DNA from: Priestia filamentosa
Lineage (GTDB): Bacteria; Bacillota; Bacilli; Bacillales; Bacillaceae_H
Reading direction: 5' to 3'
Length of the DNA: 64,000 nt
NCBI RefSeq assembly: GCF_900177535.1
Contig: NZ_FXAJ01000008.1
Coordinates: forward strand, 62,001-126,000
A program made the position numbers and the translations under genes. Shown one piece after another: positions 8,912 to 17,610 of this stretch. Positions within the stretch are counted from its first letter, which is position 1; every line of letters begins with the position of its first letter. The notes under the pieces are model-generated. The model was not told the DNA's origin. It worked only from the letters and a program-made list of their open reading frames with translations, and did not search any database.

Positions 8912-9067
8912 TCTTATCCAGAGAGGTGGAGGGACTGGCCCTTTGAAGCTTCAGCAACAGGTCAATTATAGACACTGTGCTAATTCCAGCGGGTGATTTA
9001 GCCTGATAGATAGGACCGTACGTTTTTATTTGTCAGTAACGCATCCAAAAAATTGGATGCGTTTTTT
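8912..9067 (+). promoter_or_regulatory. SAM-I (S-box) riboswitch with terminator
   Basis: The aptamer (8912-~9013) shows S-box signatures in order: CTTATCCAGAGAGGTGGAGG, GAAGCTTCAGCAAC, GTGCTAATTCCAGC and GATAGATAGGA. The expression platform ends in a terminator at 9038-9067 (AACGCATCC / GGATGCGTT plus T run). High SAM should terminate transcription ahead of mmuP-mmuM. This fills most of the 338-bp gap before mmuP. Confidence 0.95.
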
Positions 9068-9103
9068 ATTGGGTTTTTAATTGAAATATGAAGGAGAATC
9101 AGC

Positions 9104-10522
9104 ATGGGAGCTCAACCAAAACAGGAATTTCAAAGGAAAATGAAAGAAAGACATCTTGTAATGCTTTCACTTGGCGGAGTTATTGGAACAGGTCTTTTCC
9201 TAAGCTCTGGTTATACAATTCAACAGGCAGGCCCCTTTGGCACTATTCTTTCTTATCTTGTTGGTGCCGTCGTTGTCTATCTTGTAATGCTATGTTTAGG
9301 AGAACTTTCTGTCCACATGCCTGAAACAGGCGCATTCCATGCATATGCAGCTAAATATATCGGTCCAGGAACTGGGTATGCTGTTGCATGGCTTTATTGG
9401 TTAACATGGACGGTTGCACTTGGATCGGAGTTTACAGCAGCAGGGCTGCTTATGCAGCGTTGGTTTCCATCTATTAATGTATGGATATGGAGCGCATTAT
9501 TTGCTGTTTTGATTTTTGTTCTTAATGCTTTAACAGTCAAATTTTTTGCAGAATCAGAGTTTTGGTTTTCATCTATTAAAGTTTTAGCCATTGTATTTTT
9601 TATTATCCTAGGAGCAGGAGCAATGTTTGGTATTATTCCGCTTGAGCATTCAGAAGCTGCTCCGTTTTTCTCTAATATAACGAGTGAAGGTCTTTTTCCA
9701 AATGGAGCATTAGCTCTTGTAATGACGATGCTTGCAGTTAACTTTGCTTTTTCAGGAACAGAGCTTATTGGAGTTGCAGCTGGGGAAACAGCTGATCCGG
9801 AGAAGAACATTCCTAAGGCTATTCGTACAACATTATTCCGACTTATTATTTTCTTTGTTGGAACGATTGTTATTTTGGCAGCATTCTTACCAAGTTCAGA
9901 AGCAGGAGTTGTAGAAAGTCCATTTGTTGCTGTTCTTGAAAAAATAGGTGTCCCATACGCAGCAGATATTATGAACTTTGTCATTCTAACAGCTATTCTA
10001 TCAGCAGCAAACTCAGGGCTCTATGCTTCATCTAGAATGCTCTGGTCACTTGCTGATCAAAAAACAATTTCACCCATCTTTGCAAAATTAACAAAGAGAG
10101 GTGTTCCAATTTACGCTGTAATTTTGAGTATGGTTGGAGGGGTGCTTGCTTTATTTTCAAGCATTATTGCTCCTGATACCGTATATATTGTTCTCGTCTC
10201 TATCTCAGGACTTGCCGTTGTTATAGTTTGGATGAGCATTAGTCTTTCACAGCTTTTCTTCCGCCGCTGTTATATTCGAGAAGGAAACTCTGTTGAAGAT
10301 TTAGCATACAAAACACCGCTTTATCCATTTGTCCCTATTGCATCATTTTTACTTTGTTTAGCATCATGTATTGGGATTGCTTTTGATCCAACACAGCGTA
10401 TAGCCTTGTATTGCGGCCTTCCATTTATTATTTTATGCTATATCGTATATTACACAACTCAACATTTTAAGAAGAAAAAGGAGCCTATTGAATATGCTAG
10501 TGGAGAGAAAAGATCCAGTTAA
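9104..10522 (+). CDS. mmuP: S-methylmethionine permease (APC family)
   Basis: A 472-residue, about 12-helix amino-acid/polyamine/organocation transporter. The N-terminus has the APC signature [20 protein letters not shown], then [20 protein letters not shown] and the conserved [15 protein letters not shown] segment near residue 220. AAGGAG precedes the ATG. Assignment to S-methylmethionine rather than a general amino acid comes from context: it lies behind a SAM riboswitch and overlaps a homocysteine S-methyltransferase gene, as in the E. coli mmuPM and Bacillus ybgFG pairs. Together they import S-methylmethionine and use it to make methionine. Confidence 0.86.
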   Translation: MGAQPKQEFQRKMKERHLVMLSLGGVIGTGLFLSSGYTIQQAGPFGTILSYLVGAVVVYLVMLCLGELSVHMPETGAFHAYAAKYIGPGTGYAVAWLYWLTWTVALGSEFTAAGLLMQRWFPSINVWIWSALFAVLIFVLNALTVKFFAESEFWFSSIKVLAIVFFIILGAGAMFGIIPLEHSEAAPFFSNITSEGLFPNGALALVMTMLAVNFAFSGTELIGVAAGETADPEKNIPKAIRTTLFRLIIFFVGTIVILAAFLPSSEAGVVESPFVAVLEKIGVPYAADIMNFVILTAILSAANSGLYASSRMLWSLADQKTISPIFAKLTKRGVPIYAVILSMVGGVLALFSSIIAPDTVYIVLVSISGLAVVIVWMSISLSQLFFRRCYIREGNSVEDLAYKTPLYPFVPIASFLLCLASCIGIAFDPTQRIALYCGLPFIILCYIVYYTTQHFKKKKEPIEYASGEKRSS

Positions 10523-11441
10523 AAACATTCTAGAACAGTATCAAACTTTAATTGTAGATGGAGCACTTGCAACAGAACTAGAAGGATATGGCTGTGACCT
10601 TAATGATCCTCTCTGGTCTGCACGTGTTCTTATCGAAAATCCAGAACTTATATATAAAGTTCATAAGGAATACTTTCTTGCTGGAGCAGATTGTGCCATT
10701 ACAGCAAGCTATCAAGCAACAATTGATGGCTTTAAACAGCGAGGAATTCAAGAAGAAGAGGGAATTAGGCTTATTAAAAAAACGGTAGATCTTGCCAAGA
10801 GGGCACGTGATGATTTCTGGAATGAACACAAGAGCAATGGGAGGCCAAAACCTATTGTCGCAGCATCTGTTGGACCATATGGAGCATACCTCGCAGATGG
10901 TTCTGAATACGTTGGAAACTATGGGGTTGATGATGAAACCCTTCGAGCTTTTCATGAACCAAGAATTAAAGTGCTGATTGAAGCAGGAGCAGATGTTCTT
11001 GCATTTGAAACTATTCCTTCTTTGCAGGAAGCAAAAGTCCTGTCTGGTCTTTTGGAAAAGTTTCCATCTGCTTATGCTTGGCTCTCTTTCTCTCTGAAAA
11101 ATGAGAAGGAGATTAGTGATGGAAGTGCGCTTAAAGTGTGTGCAGAAGCTTTTAAGGAACATCCTCAGATTGTTGCAGTTGGTGTGAACTGTGCCGCTAC
11201 AAATGTTGTTACAGAGGCTATTCACACTCTTCATCACTACAGTGGCAAGCCTATTATTGTTTATCCCAACTCAGGAGAGATGTATGATGCTGAAACGAAA
11301 ACGTGGCATGGCTCTTCAACAGGAAAAGGATTTCATGAAGAATCGAAAGATTGGTATGAAGCAGGAGCCCGTTTGATTGGAGGGTGCTGTCGTACTTCTC
11401 CCCAGCATATTAAAGAGCTTGCTCATACATTTAGAGCCTAA
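10494..11441 (+). CDS. mmuM: Homocysteine S-methyltransferase
   Basis: A 315-residue zinc-dependent methyltransferase transferring methyl from S-methylmethionine to homocysteine. The pterin-independent Hcy-methyltransferase signatures are [20 protein letters not shown] at the N-terminus, VGVNCAAT (zinc Cys) around residue 225, and [15 protein letters not shown] near the C-terminus (the other two zinc cysteines). The gene overlaps mmuP by about 29 bp. A TTG at 10488 is in frame, but its spacing to AAAGGAG is only 4 nt, so ATG 10494 is preferred. Transcription is under the SAM riboswitch upstream of mmuP. Confidence 0.93.
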   Translation: MLVERKDPVKNILEQYQTLIVDGALATELEGYGCDLNDPLWSARVLIENPELIYKVHKEYFLAGADCAITASYQATIDGFKQRGIQEEEGIRLIKKTVDLAKRARDDFWNEHKSNGRPKPIVAASVGPYGAYLADGSEYVGNYGVDDETLRAFHEPRIKVLIEAGADVLAFETIPSLQEAKVLSGLLEKFPSAYAWLSFSLKNEKEISDGSALKVCAEAFKEHPQIVAVGVNCAATNVVTEAIHTLHHYSGKPIIVYPNSGEMYDAETKTWHGSSTGKGFHEESKDWYEAGARLIGGCCRTSPQHIKELAHTFRA

Positions 11442-11443
11442 AC

Positions 11444-11477
11444 AAAGCGTTTCTAAGCTAGCTTAGAAACGCTTTTT
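11444..11477 (+). terminator. Rho-independent terminator of mmuPM
   Basis: AAGCGTTTCTAAGC / GCTTAGAAACGCTT, a 14-bp perfect stem with a 2-nt loop (likely 4 when folded), then TTTTT. Confidence 0.92.
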
Positions 11478-11495
11478 CTATAAGTTGATCCGCTT

Positions 11496-11578
11496 TTGTC
11501 TATAGAGTTTCATAAGTGGATGAGTTCCTTTTGTAATTACATCTCGTAGGACTTTTGCAAGTGCTCCACTATAGACAA
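11496..11578 (+). repeat. 10-bp inverted repeat enclosing 63 bp upstream of a broken gene
   Basis: TTGTCTATAG (11496-11505) and CTATAGACAA (11569-11578) are perfect inverted copies. Between them AGTTCC / GGACT could pair further. This could be a folded leader of the next gene or a paired binding site; I do not recognise it. Confidence 0.4.
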
Positions 11579-11604
11579 GAACATAGAAAAAAGGAGAACA
11601 AAAT

Positions 11605-12024
11605 ATGAAATGGAGAGCTTTTATAGGTGGAATTATTTCAGGTATCATAATGAGTGTTTTTTTAAAAGGAATTGAAGAATTAACTCACCTTCGAGTTTAT
11701 ACATTGTTACTAAATGTAGATTATATACCATTGTTAAAACTGGTAACATCAAATGAACCATGAGAGCTTATTCTTCACCTTATAGTAGCTGTTATTGTTT
11801 CTGTTGTTTGGTTTGTTGTGCTTCAAAAAATCAATCTAACGAAGAAAAAGGGCAGAATAGCAACAATGATGATGGCAATGTGTATTGGTCTTCTTCTATA
11901 TCCTTCTACAACTATGTCAGAGAGAACCCCCTCCCTTTATTCTTTACCTTCTTTAGGATTTTGGCTTCTGGGCCATTTAATATTTGGTATATTATTAAGT
12001 CTTTTTTATAAGCGAGATAAATAG
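11605..12024 (+). pseudogene. Small membrane protein gene interrupted by an in-frame TGA
   Basis: From ATG 11605 (AAGGAG 8 nt upstream) an open frame runs MKWRAFIGGIISGIIMSVFL and onwards to SNEP, then TGA at 11761-11763, and continues in the same frame (ELILHLIVAVIVSVVWFVVL ...) to TAG at 12022-12024. Reading TGA as Trp (one base from TGG) gives a continuous 139-residue protein with about four hydrophobic segments. The continuity of hydrophobic character across the stop suggests a recent nonsense mutation. A downstream ATG (11818) could give a 68-residue remnant. It resembles short Bacillus membrane proteins of unknown function (YqhR-like at most); function unknown. Confidence 0.65.
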
Positions 12025-12121
12025 TTTTATGCACCTTCTCGAGAAAACCGTCATGTTCTTTTGGTTGAAGAATATATTGAACTATGGACAAGTACGGAAG
12101 AGGTTTGGATAGGGGGCGTAT

Positions 12122-12739
12122 ATGTACGTTGAACGATTGAAATATGTAATTCAAAGCAGTGTTAGAAAAACATCTTTATACAGGAGAATTTTTTTTGTTC
12201 TTTGTGGAGCAATGCTTGTTGCCGTTTCTTTGGAGCTTTTCCTCGTGAGAAACAGCGTTATTGATGGGGGGATTGTTGGGGTAAGCCTCATTCTCTCTCA
12301 CCTTTCATCTTTTGAAGCAGGCCCTCTTCTTCTTTTATTAAATAGTCCTTTTCTTCTTGTAGGATATCAATATATGGGAAGGCGATTTGTATTTCTAAGT
12401 ATGCTTGCCATTTTTGCATTATGGAGCGGAATGTTTTTGTTGAAACCATACCCGGTTCTTACAACAAACCCTTTTGTTGTAATTGGCGTAGGAGGAACAA
12501 TTTTAGGGCTTGGAATAGGATTGATTATTCGTTATGGAGGAGCTTTAGATGGGACGGAGATTTTAGCTATTTTATTAAGTAAGAGAACAAGATTCTCTAT
12601 CGGTCAATATGTGATGATCTTTAATTTTATTATCTTTGGAAGTTCTATTTTTGTATTTGGAATGAGAGAAGCCTTTTACTCTCTTGTTACGTACTTTATT
12701 GCCTATAATATTATTGACTTGTCTGTCCAAGATCAATAG
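12122..12739 (+). CDS. YitT-family membrane protein, short form
   Basis: A 205-residue protein with about five membrane segments and the YitT (DUF161) motifs VIDGGIVGVSLILSHL and GGALDGTEILAILLSKRTRF. Typical YitT proteins are near 280 residues and carry a cytoplasmic C-terminal DUF2179 domain, which is absent: the frame stops soon after the last membrane segment. No decayed DUF2179 sequence is visible before the downstream terminator, so this may be a natural short form. Function unknown. The ribosome-binding site (AGGGGG) is modest. Confidence 0.8.
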   Translation: MYVERLKYVIQSSVRKTSLYRRIFFVLCGAMLVAVSLELFLVRNSVIDGGIVGVSLILSHLSSFEAGPLLLLLNSPFLLVGYQYMGRRFVFLSMLAIFALWSGMFLLKPYPVLTTNPFVVIGVGGTILGLGIGLIIRYGGALDGTEILAILLSKRTRFSIGQYVMIFNFIIFGSSIFVFGMREAFYSLVTYFIAYNIIDLSVQDQ

Positions 12740-12742
12740 CTT

Positions 12743-12775
12743 AGAGCCATATCAATCCCTTGATATGGCTCATTT
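12743..12775. terminator. Hairpin between convergent genes
   Basis: GAGCCATATCAA / TTGATATGGCTC forms a perfect 12-bp stem with a TCCC loop, followed by ATTTAATTA. It lies between the YitT gene and the M20 gene stops and may serve both. Confidence 0.65.
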
Positions 12776-12777
12776 AA

Positions 12778-13950
12778 TTAAGGTTGTAAATAAGAAAGAG
12801 TAAGGGAAGTCAGCATTTTTGCTGCAATAAGCATTGATTTCTCATCAATATCAAATTTAGGATGATGGTGAGGATAATTTGCTTTTTTCTTTTCATTGCC
12901 TGCACCAGTAAAAAAGTATGCACCTGGTACTTTTTGAAGATAATAAGCGAAATCTTCTCCACCCATATTCGGTAAAATTTCTTTTGTATTGGAAGGCCCA
13001 ACAATAAGTGAAGCATGTTCTGCAACTAAATTTGTCTCATAAGAATGATTGATTACAGCAGGATACCCTTTTTGATATGCAAAATCGTAGGAAGCTCCAC
13101 CTTGTTGGCAAATACCTTCTGTGATTTTTTCCATCTCTTGTTGAATAAAATGTTGTACTTCTTCATCAAAAGTTCGAACCGTACCTCTGATGGTAGCTTT
13201 TTGCGGAATAACATTAAAAGCATCACCGGCTTGGAAAGAGGATACAGTTAAGACAGTGGGCTTTAAAGGATCAACACGTCTGCTTACAATGTGCTGGAGG
13301 GCTTGAACGAGTGAAGTTCCGATTGCAATTGGATCAACTGTATCATGAGGGGAAGCCCCATGGCCCCCCTTTCCATTAATTGTAATATCAAATCGGTCTG
13401 CAGCTGCCATAAATTCTCCGCTACGGTATCCAATTTCCCCAATTGGGATAGGCGTCCAAAGGTGTGTGCCAAAAATAACATCCACACCATCAAGACATCC
13501 ATCTTCAATCATTGGTTTTGCTCCACCAGGCGTTATTTCTTCCGCAAATTGATGGATAAATACGACATTTCCACAAAGCCTATCCCTCATTTCAGAGAGA
13601 ACCTTAGCAACGCCAAGGAGTGTTGCGGTATGAGCATCATGTCCACATGCGTGCATAACCCCTGGATTTTTGGATTTATATGGAACATCTTTTTCATCTT
13701 GGATCGGAAGAGCATCAAAATCAGCACGTAAAGCAACTGTTTTTCCTTGAGCACCACCTTTTAGAAATCCGACAACTCCGTTTCCTCCAACACCTGTTTT
13801 TACATCTAACCCTAATGATTTTAAATAATCTGCGATCTTAGCAGGAGTTTGTACTTCACGAAATGAGAGTTCAGGATATTGATGAAAATAGCGACGCAAT
13901 TCTACTATTTCAGGGTAAATATCTTCTAAACGGGCTAACTGTTCTTTCAT
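12778..13950 (-). CDS. M20D amidohydrolase/aminoacylase
   Basis: A 390-residue binuclear metallohydrolase of the M20D family (hippurate hydrolase, N-acyl-amino-acid deacylase, B. subtilis YhaA). LRRYFHQYPELSF opens the protein; metal ligands are in VMHACGHDAHTATLLG (~residues 100-115) and FAEEITPGGAKPMIEDG (~140); the dimerisation domain contains GKGGHGASPHDTVDPI; NMGGEDFAYYLQKVPGAYF and a PHHHP cluster complete the site. GGAGGG precedes the ATG. Likely removes acyl groups from amino acids or derivatives; the exact substrate cannot be read. It stands between YitT and the gluconate regulator and has no obvious partner. Confidence 0.86.
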   Translation of the reverse strand: MKEQLARLEDIYPEIVELRRYFHQYPELSFREVQTPAKIADYLKSLGLDVKTGVGGNGVVGFLKGGAQGKTVALRADFDALPIQDEKDVPYKSKNPGVMHACGHDAHTATLLGVAKVLSEMRDRLCGNVVFIHQFAEEITPGGAKPMIEDGCLDGVDVIFGTHLWTPIPIGEIGYRSGEFMAAADRFDITINGKGGHGASPHDTVDPIAIGTSLVQALQHIVSRRVDPLKPTVLTVSSFQAGDAFNVIPQKATIRGTVRTFDEEVQHFIQQEMEKITEGICQQGGASYDFAYQKGYPAVINHSYETNLVAEHASLIVGPSNTKEILPNMGGEDFAYYLQKVPGAYFFTGAGNEKKKANYPHHHPKFDIDEKSMLIAAKMLTSLTLSYLQP

Positions 13951-14001
13951 AACCTTTATCCCTCCGATATCGTTTCTTTATCCTTATTTTCTTATCAAGC
14001 T

Positions 14002-14847
14002 TTACATTCTTGTATTTGAAATAGCATCCCTTACTTTCTCTAAGGACACCTCTGCTTTCTGTTTATTTAGCATCATAATATTCGCATAAAGAGCATCAAT
14101 AAGGCTCAATTGACCAATCCTAGAAGCAAGTGCTTCAGAACGATATTCTGTTTCTTCAGAGCTTGTATAAAGCGCCACATTTACGCCTTGACTTAAAGGC
14201 GATTTTGGAAAGCTTGTAATACCAATTGTTTTAACTCCATTCTTTTTAGCAACATCTAAAATTTCCATGATCTCTTTATTAGAGCCTGAATGGGAGATGA
14301 AGACAGCTGCATCTTTTTCAGTGAGCTGTGAAGCAGACATGCGTTGAAAATGTGAATCAATAAAAGCAAAGGAATCGATACCTGAACGGATGAATTTGTG
14401 ATAAGCATCCATTGCGATGACGCTGGATCCTCCTATTCCAAAGAAATGAATGCGGCGTGCTTGAAGCAAAAATTGTACTGCTTTTTGAATAGATGATTGC
14501 TCTAATATTTCAAGCGTATTTTCAAGTGTTCGGATGTTTGAATGAAAAATTTTTTGAGATACTGTTTTTTCATCATCGTCTTCTAAAATTTTTTCATTAA
14601 TTTGTTGAACAGGACTCATTGTTTCAGAAGCAAGTGAAATTTTCATTGCTTGATAGCCTTTGAAACCAATTCGTTTGCAAAATCGAAATACTGTTGCATC
14701 TGCTACACGCAAATCTTCTGCAACTTCATTAATCGTCCCATGAATAATTTTCTCAGGATGATTTAAGATATAATTAGCGATTTTTTTTTCTTTTTCACTA
14801 AATCGAGCAAAATGGGAGCGTATTTTACCTAAACAGTTTTGTACCAT
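14002..14847 (-). CDS. RpiR-family regulator with SIS domain, probable gluconate-operon regulator
   Basis: A 281-residue regulator. The N-terminal RpiR helix-turn-helix includes FSEKEKKIANYILNHPEKII and RVADATVFRFCKRIGFKGYQ; residues ~115-250 form a SIS sugar-phosphate-binding domain with FFGIGGSSVIAMDAYHKFIR, AAVFISHSGSNKEIMEILDV and TIGITSFPKSPLSQ. It is divergent from the 6PGDH/gluconokinase genes, so it probably senses 6-phosphogluconate and controls them, replacing the GntR-type repressor of B. subtilis. The frame opens further upstream (GTG 14874), but that codon has no ribosome-binding site; ATG 14847 follows GAGGAAG, with rather long spacing, so the start is uncertain. Confidence 0.82.
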   Translation of the reverse strand: MVQNCLGKIRSHFARFSEKEKKIANYILNHPEKIIHGTINEVAEDLRVADATVFRFCKRIGFKGYQAMKISLASETMSPVQQINEKILEDDDEKTVSQKIFHSNIRTLENTLEILEQSSIQKAVQFLLQARRIHFFGIGGSSVIAMDAYHKFIRSGIDSFAFIDSHFQRMSASQLTEKDAAVFISHSGSNKEIMEILDVAKKNGVKTIGITSFPKSPLSQGVNVALYTSSEETEYRSEALASRIGQLSLIDALYANIMMLNKQKAEVSLEKVRDAISNTRM

Positions 14848-14912
14848 ATCATAAATCACTTCCTCTACGTTCACTAGCGTTTAATATTTATTTTACAACG
14901 AGAAAACAAAAC

Positions 14913-14951
14913 TTGTAAACGATTGCAACAAGAAATTTTTTTTCGTATAAT
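14913..14951 (+). promoter_or_regulatory. Gluconate-operon promoter overlapped by a cre-like site
   Basis: TTGTAAACGATTGCAA (14913-14928) fits the CcpA-site pattern WTGNAANCGNWNNCWW at every fixed position. The -35 TTGCAA (14923-14928) lies within it; after 17 bp comes -10 TATAAT (14946-14951). Carbon catabolite repression by blocking RNA polymerase is predicted. The RpiR regulator might use the same palindrome. Confidence 0.75.
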
Positions 14952-14993
14952 AGATAAGGACATAAAAATTTTTTTCAAAAGAGAGGTTTTACA

Positions 14994-15890
14994 ATGGAAA
15001 TCGGCATCGTTGGACTAGGGAAAATGGGCTTTAATTTAGCTCTAAATTTATTAGATCATAAACATGAAGTGGCAGCTTTTGATGTTGCAAAAGAGTCTGT
15101 TCAAAACATTGAGAAAGAAGGAGCTAAAGGAGCTTATTCAATAGAGGAACTTGTTTCAAAACTTCCTGAACGCAAAGTTGTATGGGTAATGGTTCCAGCA
15201 GGAGAAATTACGGAAGGTGTAATTACTGAGCTTGAGAGCTTGTTAGGGAAAGATGACATTATTATTGACGGTGGGAATGCAAACTATAAAGAATCATTAG
15301 CACGTTCAGCTCGTCTTGCTGAGAAAGGCATCCATTTCTTAGATGTTGGTACAAGTGGAGGAACAGATGGAGCTCGTAACGGTGCTTGTACAATGGTTGG
15401 CGGAAATAAAGATGCATTTAGTTATGTAGAAGAGATTTTCAAAGATATTTGTGTTGAAAAAGGATACTTATACACAGGTGAAAGTGGAAGTGGTCACTTC
15501 TTGAAAATGGTTCATAACGGAATTGAATATGGCATGATGCAAGCAATGGCAGAAGGATTCGATGTATTAGAAAAAAGTCCATATGACTACGACTATAAAG
15601 AGGTTGCTCGCGTTTGGAATAACGGCTCTGTTATTCGCTCATGGCTTATGGAACTTATTGAAAATGCATTCTCGAAAGATCCAAAGTTAGAAGGTTTGAA
15701 AGGAATTATGCAATCTTCAGGAGAAGGAAAATGGACTGTAGAAACAGCTCTTGATTATCAAGTAGCAACACCTGTTATTGCTCTTTCTCTTATGATGCGT
15801 TACCGTTCATTAGAAGACGATACATTCTCTGGTAAAGTCGTAGCCGCACTTCGTAATGAATTTGGTGGGCACAGTGTTGTTAATAAATAA
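14994..15890 (+). CDS. yqeC: 6-phosphogluconate dehydrogenase, short form (YqeC-like)
   Basis: A 298-residue decarboxylating 6PGDH converting 6-phosphogluconate to ribulose 5-phosphate. A Rossmann start MEIGIVGLGKMGFNLALNLL, substrate-loop motif DVGTSGGTDGARNGACTMVG, and catalytic [20 protein letters not shown] (Lys/Asn-Glu) are all present. At 298 residues it is the short, typically NAD-linked type like B. subtilis YqeC, not the ~470-residue form, which is encoded separately at 36848-38263. It is first in an operon with gluconokinase (36-bp gap) under a cre-covered promoter. AGAGAGG precedes the ATG. Cofactor preference is inferred. Confidence 0.88.
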   Translation: MEIGIVGLGKMGFNLALNLLDHKHEVAAFDVAKESVQNIEKEGAKGAYSIEELVSKLPERKVVWVMVPAGEITEGVITELESLLGKDDIIIDGGNANYKESLARSARLAEKGIHFLDVGTSGGTDGARNGACTMVGGNKDAFSYVEEIFKDICVEKGYLYTGESGSGHFLKMVHNGIEYGMMQAMAEGFDVLEKSPYDYDYKEVARVWNNGSVIRSWLMELIENAFSKDPKLEGLKGIMQSSGEGKWTVETALDYQVATPVIALSLMMRYRSLEDDTFSGKVVAALRNEFGGHSVVNK

Positions 15891-15926
15891 ACAAGCATAG
15901 AGGAGAAACATAAAGGAGGAAGGAAC

Positions 15927-17465
15927 ATGGGAGAAAAATATGTACTAGGGGTCGATATTGGTACAACAAGTACGAAAGCTGTTTTGTTTTCACCAGCAGG
16001 CAAAGTCATTGAAAAGCATGGGGTTGAGTATCCACTGTTTTCTCCAACTCCAGCAACAGCAGAGCAAGATCCAGAAATGATTTTTGCAGCTGTTATTGAA
16101 AGCATTAAAGAAACAGTGGCAAAAAGCAACGTTAATGCTGAAGATATTGTATGCGTATCATTTAGTTCCGCTATGCACAGTATTGTAGCTGTGGATAAAA
16201 AGGGAGAACCCCTTACTAAATGTATCACATGGGCAGATAACAGAAGTGCACATTGGGCTCAAAAAATTATGGATGAATATAATGGCCATGAAATTTATTT
16301 GCGCACAGGTACACCTGTTCATCCAATGGCTCCGCTCTCAAAATTGTTGTGGCTAAAGGAAGAGCATAACGAGTTATTTTCTGCTGTGCATAAGTTTGTA
16401 TCAATTAAAGAATATGTTTTCTACAAGCTTTTCCATGAATATGTTGTAGACTATTCGATTGCTTCTGCAACAGGAATGTTTAACTTGCAAAATCTTGATT
16501 GGGATGAGGAAGCTCTTGAAGTTGCAGGAGTGACAAAAGATCATCTTTCTAAACCGGTTTCAACAACGCATTCTTTAACAGGCTTGGATGAAAAGTTTGC
16601 ACAGGAAACAGGTCTTCTTGCTTCAACTCCATTTGTTGTTGGTGCAAGTGACGGCGTTTTATCAAACTTAGGGGTAGATGCAATCGACCCAGGTGTTGTA
16701 GCTGTTACAATTGGGACAAGCGGAGCTATTCGTGCTGTAACAAATAAGCCTGTAACAGATCCGAAAGGTCGCATTTTTTGCTATGCGCTAACAGATGATC
16801 ACTGGGTAATCGGGGGACCTGTGAATAACGGAGGCATGATTTTCAGATGGGTTCGCGACCAGCTTGGAGAGCAAGAAATTCAAAAAGCAAGAGAGCTTGG
16901 TAAGAATTCATATGATCTATTAACTGAAATGGCTTCTAACGTTAAAGCAGGAGCTGAAGGGTTAATTTTTCACCCATATCTAGCAGGAGAACGTGCTCCA
17001 TTATGGGATGCTAATGCCCGAGGTTCATTCTTTGGATTAGGACTTCATCATAAGCGAGAACACATGGTGCGAGCTGTTTTAGAAGGCATTTTATTCAATC
17101 TTTATACTGTGCTTCTTGCTTTAAGTGAGTTAATTGGAGAACCAAAGAAGATTAAAGCTACAGGCGGATTCGCTCGATCAGAGGTTTGGCGTCAAATGAT
17201 GGCCGATATCTTTGGACAGGAAGTAACGGTTCCGGAAAGCTTTGAAAGCTCATGCTTAGGTGCAGCTCTGCTTGGCCTTTACAGTATTGGAGAGATTGAC
17301 TCCCTAAATGCTGTATCTTCAATGGTTGGAGAAACTCATCAACATACACCAAATGAAGAGAATGCTCAAACATACCAAGAGCTTTCCTCTATTTACATTC
17401 GCCTTGCGCGCCTTTTTAAAGAAGAGTATGCAAACATCGCTGCTTTTCAAGAAAAACAGTCTTAA
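15927..17465 (+). CDS. gntK: Gluconokinase (FGGY kinase)
   Basis: A 512-residue FGGY-family carbohydrate kinase, close to B. subtilis GntK (513). The ATP-binding fold starts KYVLGVDIGTTSTKAVLFSP; FSSAMHSIVAVDKKGEPLTK and TWADNRSAHWAQKI form the substrate part; VTIGTSGAIRAVTNKPVTDP is the phosphate-2 region; PYLAGERAPLWDANARGSFF and KKIKATGGFARSEVWRQMMA complete the C-lobe. It phosphorylates gluconate to 6-phosphogluconate, used by the dehydrogenase just upstream. A gluconate permease gene (gntP), present in the B. subtilis operon, is missing here. AAAGGAGG precedes the start. Confidence 0.9.
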   Translation: MGEKYVLGVDIGTTSTKAVLFSPAGKVIEKHGVEYPLFSPTPATAEQDPEMIFAAVIESIKETVAKSNVNAEDIVCVSFSSAMHSIVAVDKKGEPLTKCITWADNRSAHWAQKIMDEYNGHEIYLRTGTPVHPMAPLSKLLWLKEEHNELFSAVHKFVSIKEYVFYKLFHEYVVDYSIASATGMFNLQNLDWDEEALEVAGVTKDHLSKPVSTTHSLTGLDEKFAQETGLLASTPFVVGASDGVLSNLGVDAIDPGVVAVTIGTSGAIRAVTNKPVTDPKGRIFCYALTDDHWVIGGPVNNGGMIFRWVRDQLGEQEIQKARELGKNSYDLLTEMASNVKAGAEGLIFHPYLAGERAPLWDANARGSFFGLGLHHKREHMVRAVLEGILFNLYTVLLALSELIGEPKKIKATGGFARSEVWRQMMADIFGQEVTVPESFESSCLGAALLGLYSIGEIDSLNAVSSMVGETHQHTPNEENAQTYQELSSIYIRLARLFKEEYANIAAFQEKQS

Positions 17466-17472
17466 AAAATAG

Positions 17473-17508
17473 AAAAAAAGCCGATACTTTCAAAGTATCG
17501 GCTTTTTT
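17473..17508 (+). terminator. Rho-independent terminator of the gluconate operon
   Basis: AAAAAGCCGATACTTT / AAAGTATCGGCTTTTTT with a very short loop; immediately followed by a parS-like sequence. Confidence 0.93.
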
Positions 17509-17511
17509 AGC

Positions 17512-17527
17512 TGTTTCACATGAAACG
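17512..17527. promoter_or_regulatory. Candidate parS (ParB/Spo0J) site, degenerate
   Basis: TGTTTCACATGAAACG matches the Bacillus parS consensus TGTTNCACGTGAAACA at 14 of 16 positions; one mismatch falls in the central CG. A further TGTTTCAC half-site follows at about 17535-17542. It is intergenic, between a terminator and the ywbD-like gene. Confidence 0.5.
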
Positions 17528-17610
17528 TATGTGTTGTTTCACTTTAAAAGAAAAAGTGCTACGATAATGAACAAGTGTAATTTTAATGATAGAAGAAATG
17601 AGATGAAAAA

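Noticed and set aside
9394-9984. 196-residue minus-strand frame opposite mmuP
   Set aside because: An antisense shadow of a clear transporter gene; no ribosome-binding site or family resemblance.
10578-11237. 219-residue minus-strand frame opposite mmuM
   Set aside because: Antisense shadow with Cys/Asn/Phe-biased composition typical of reversed coding sequence.
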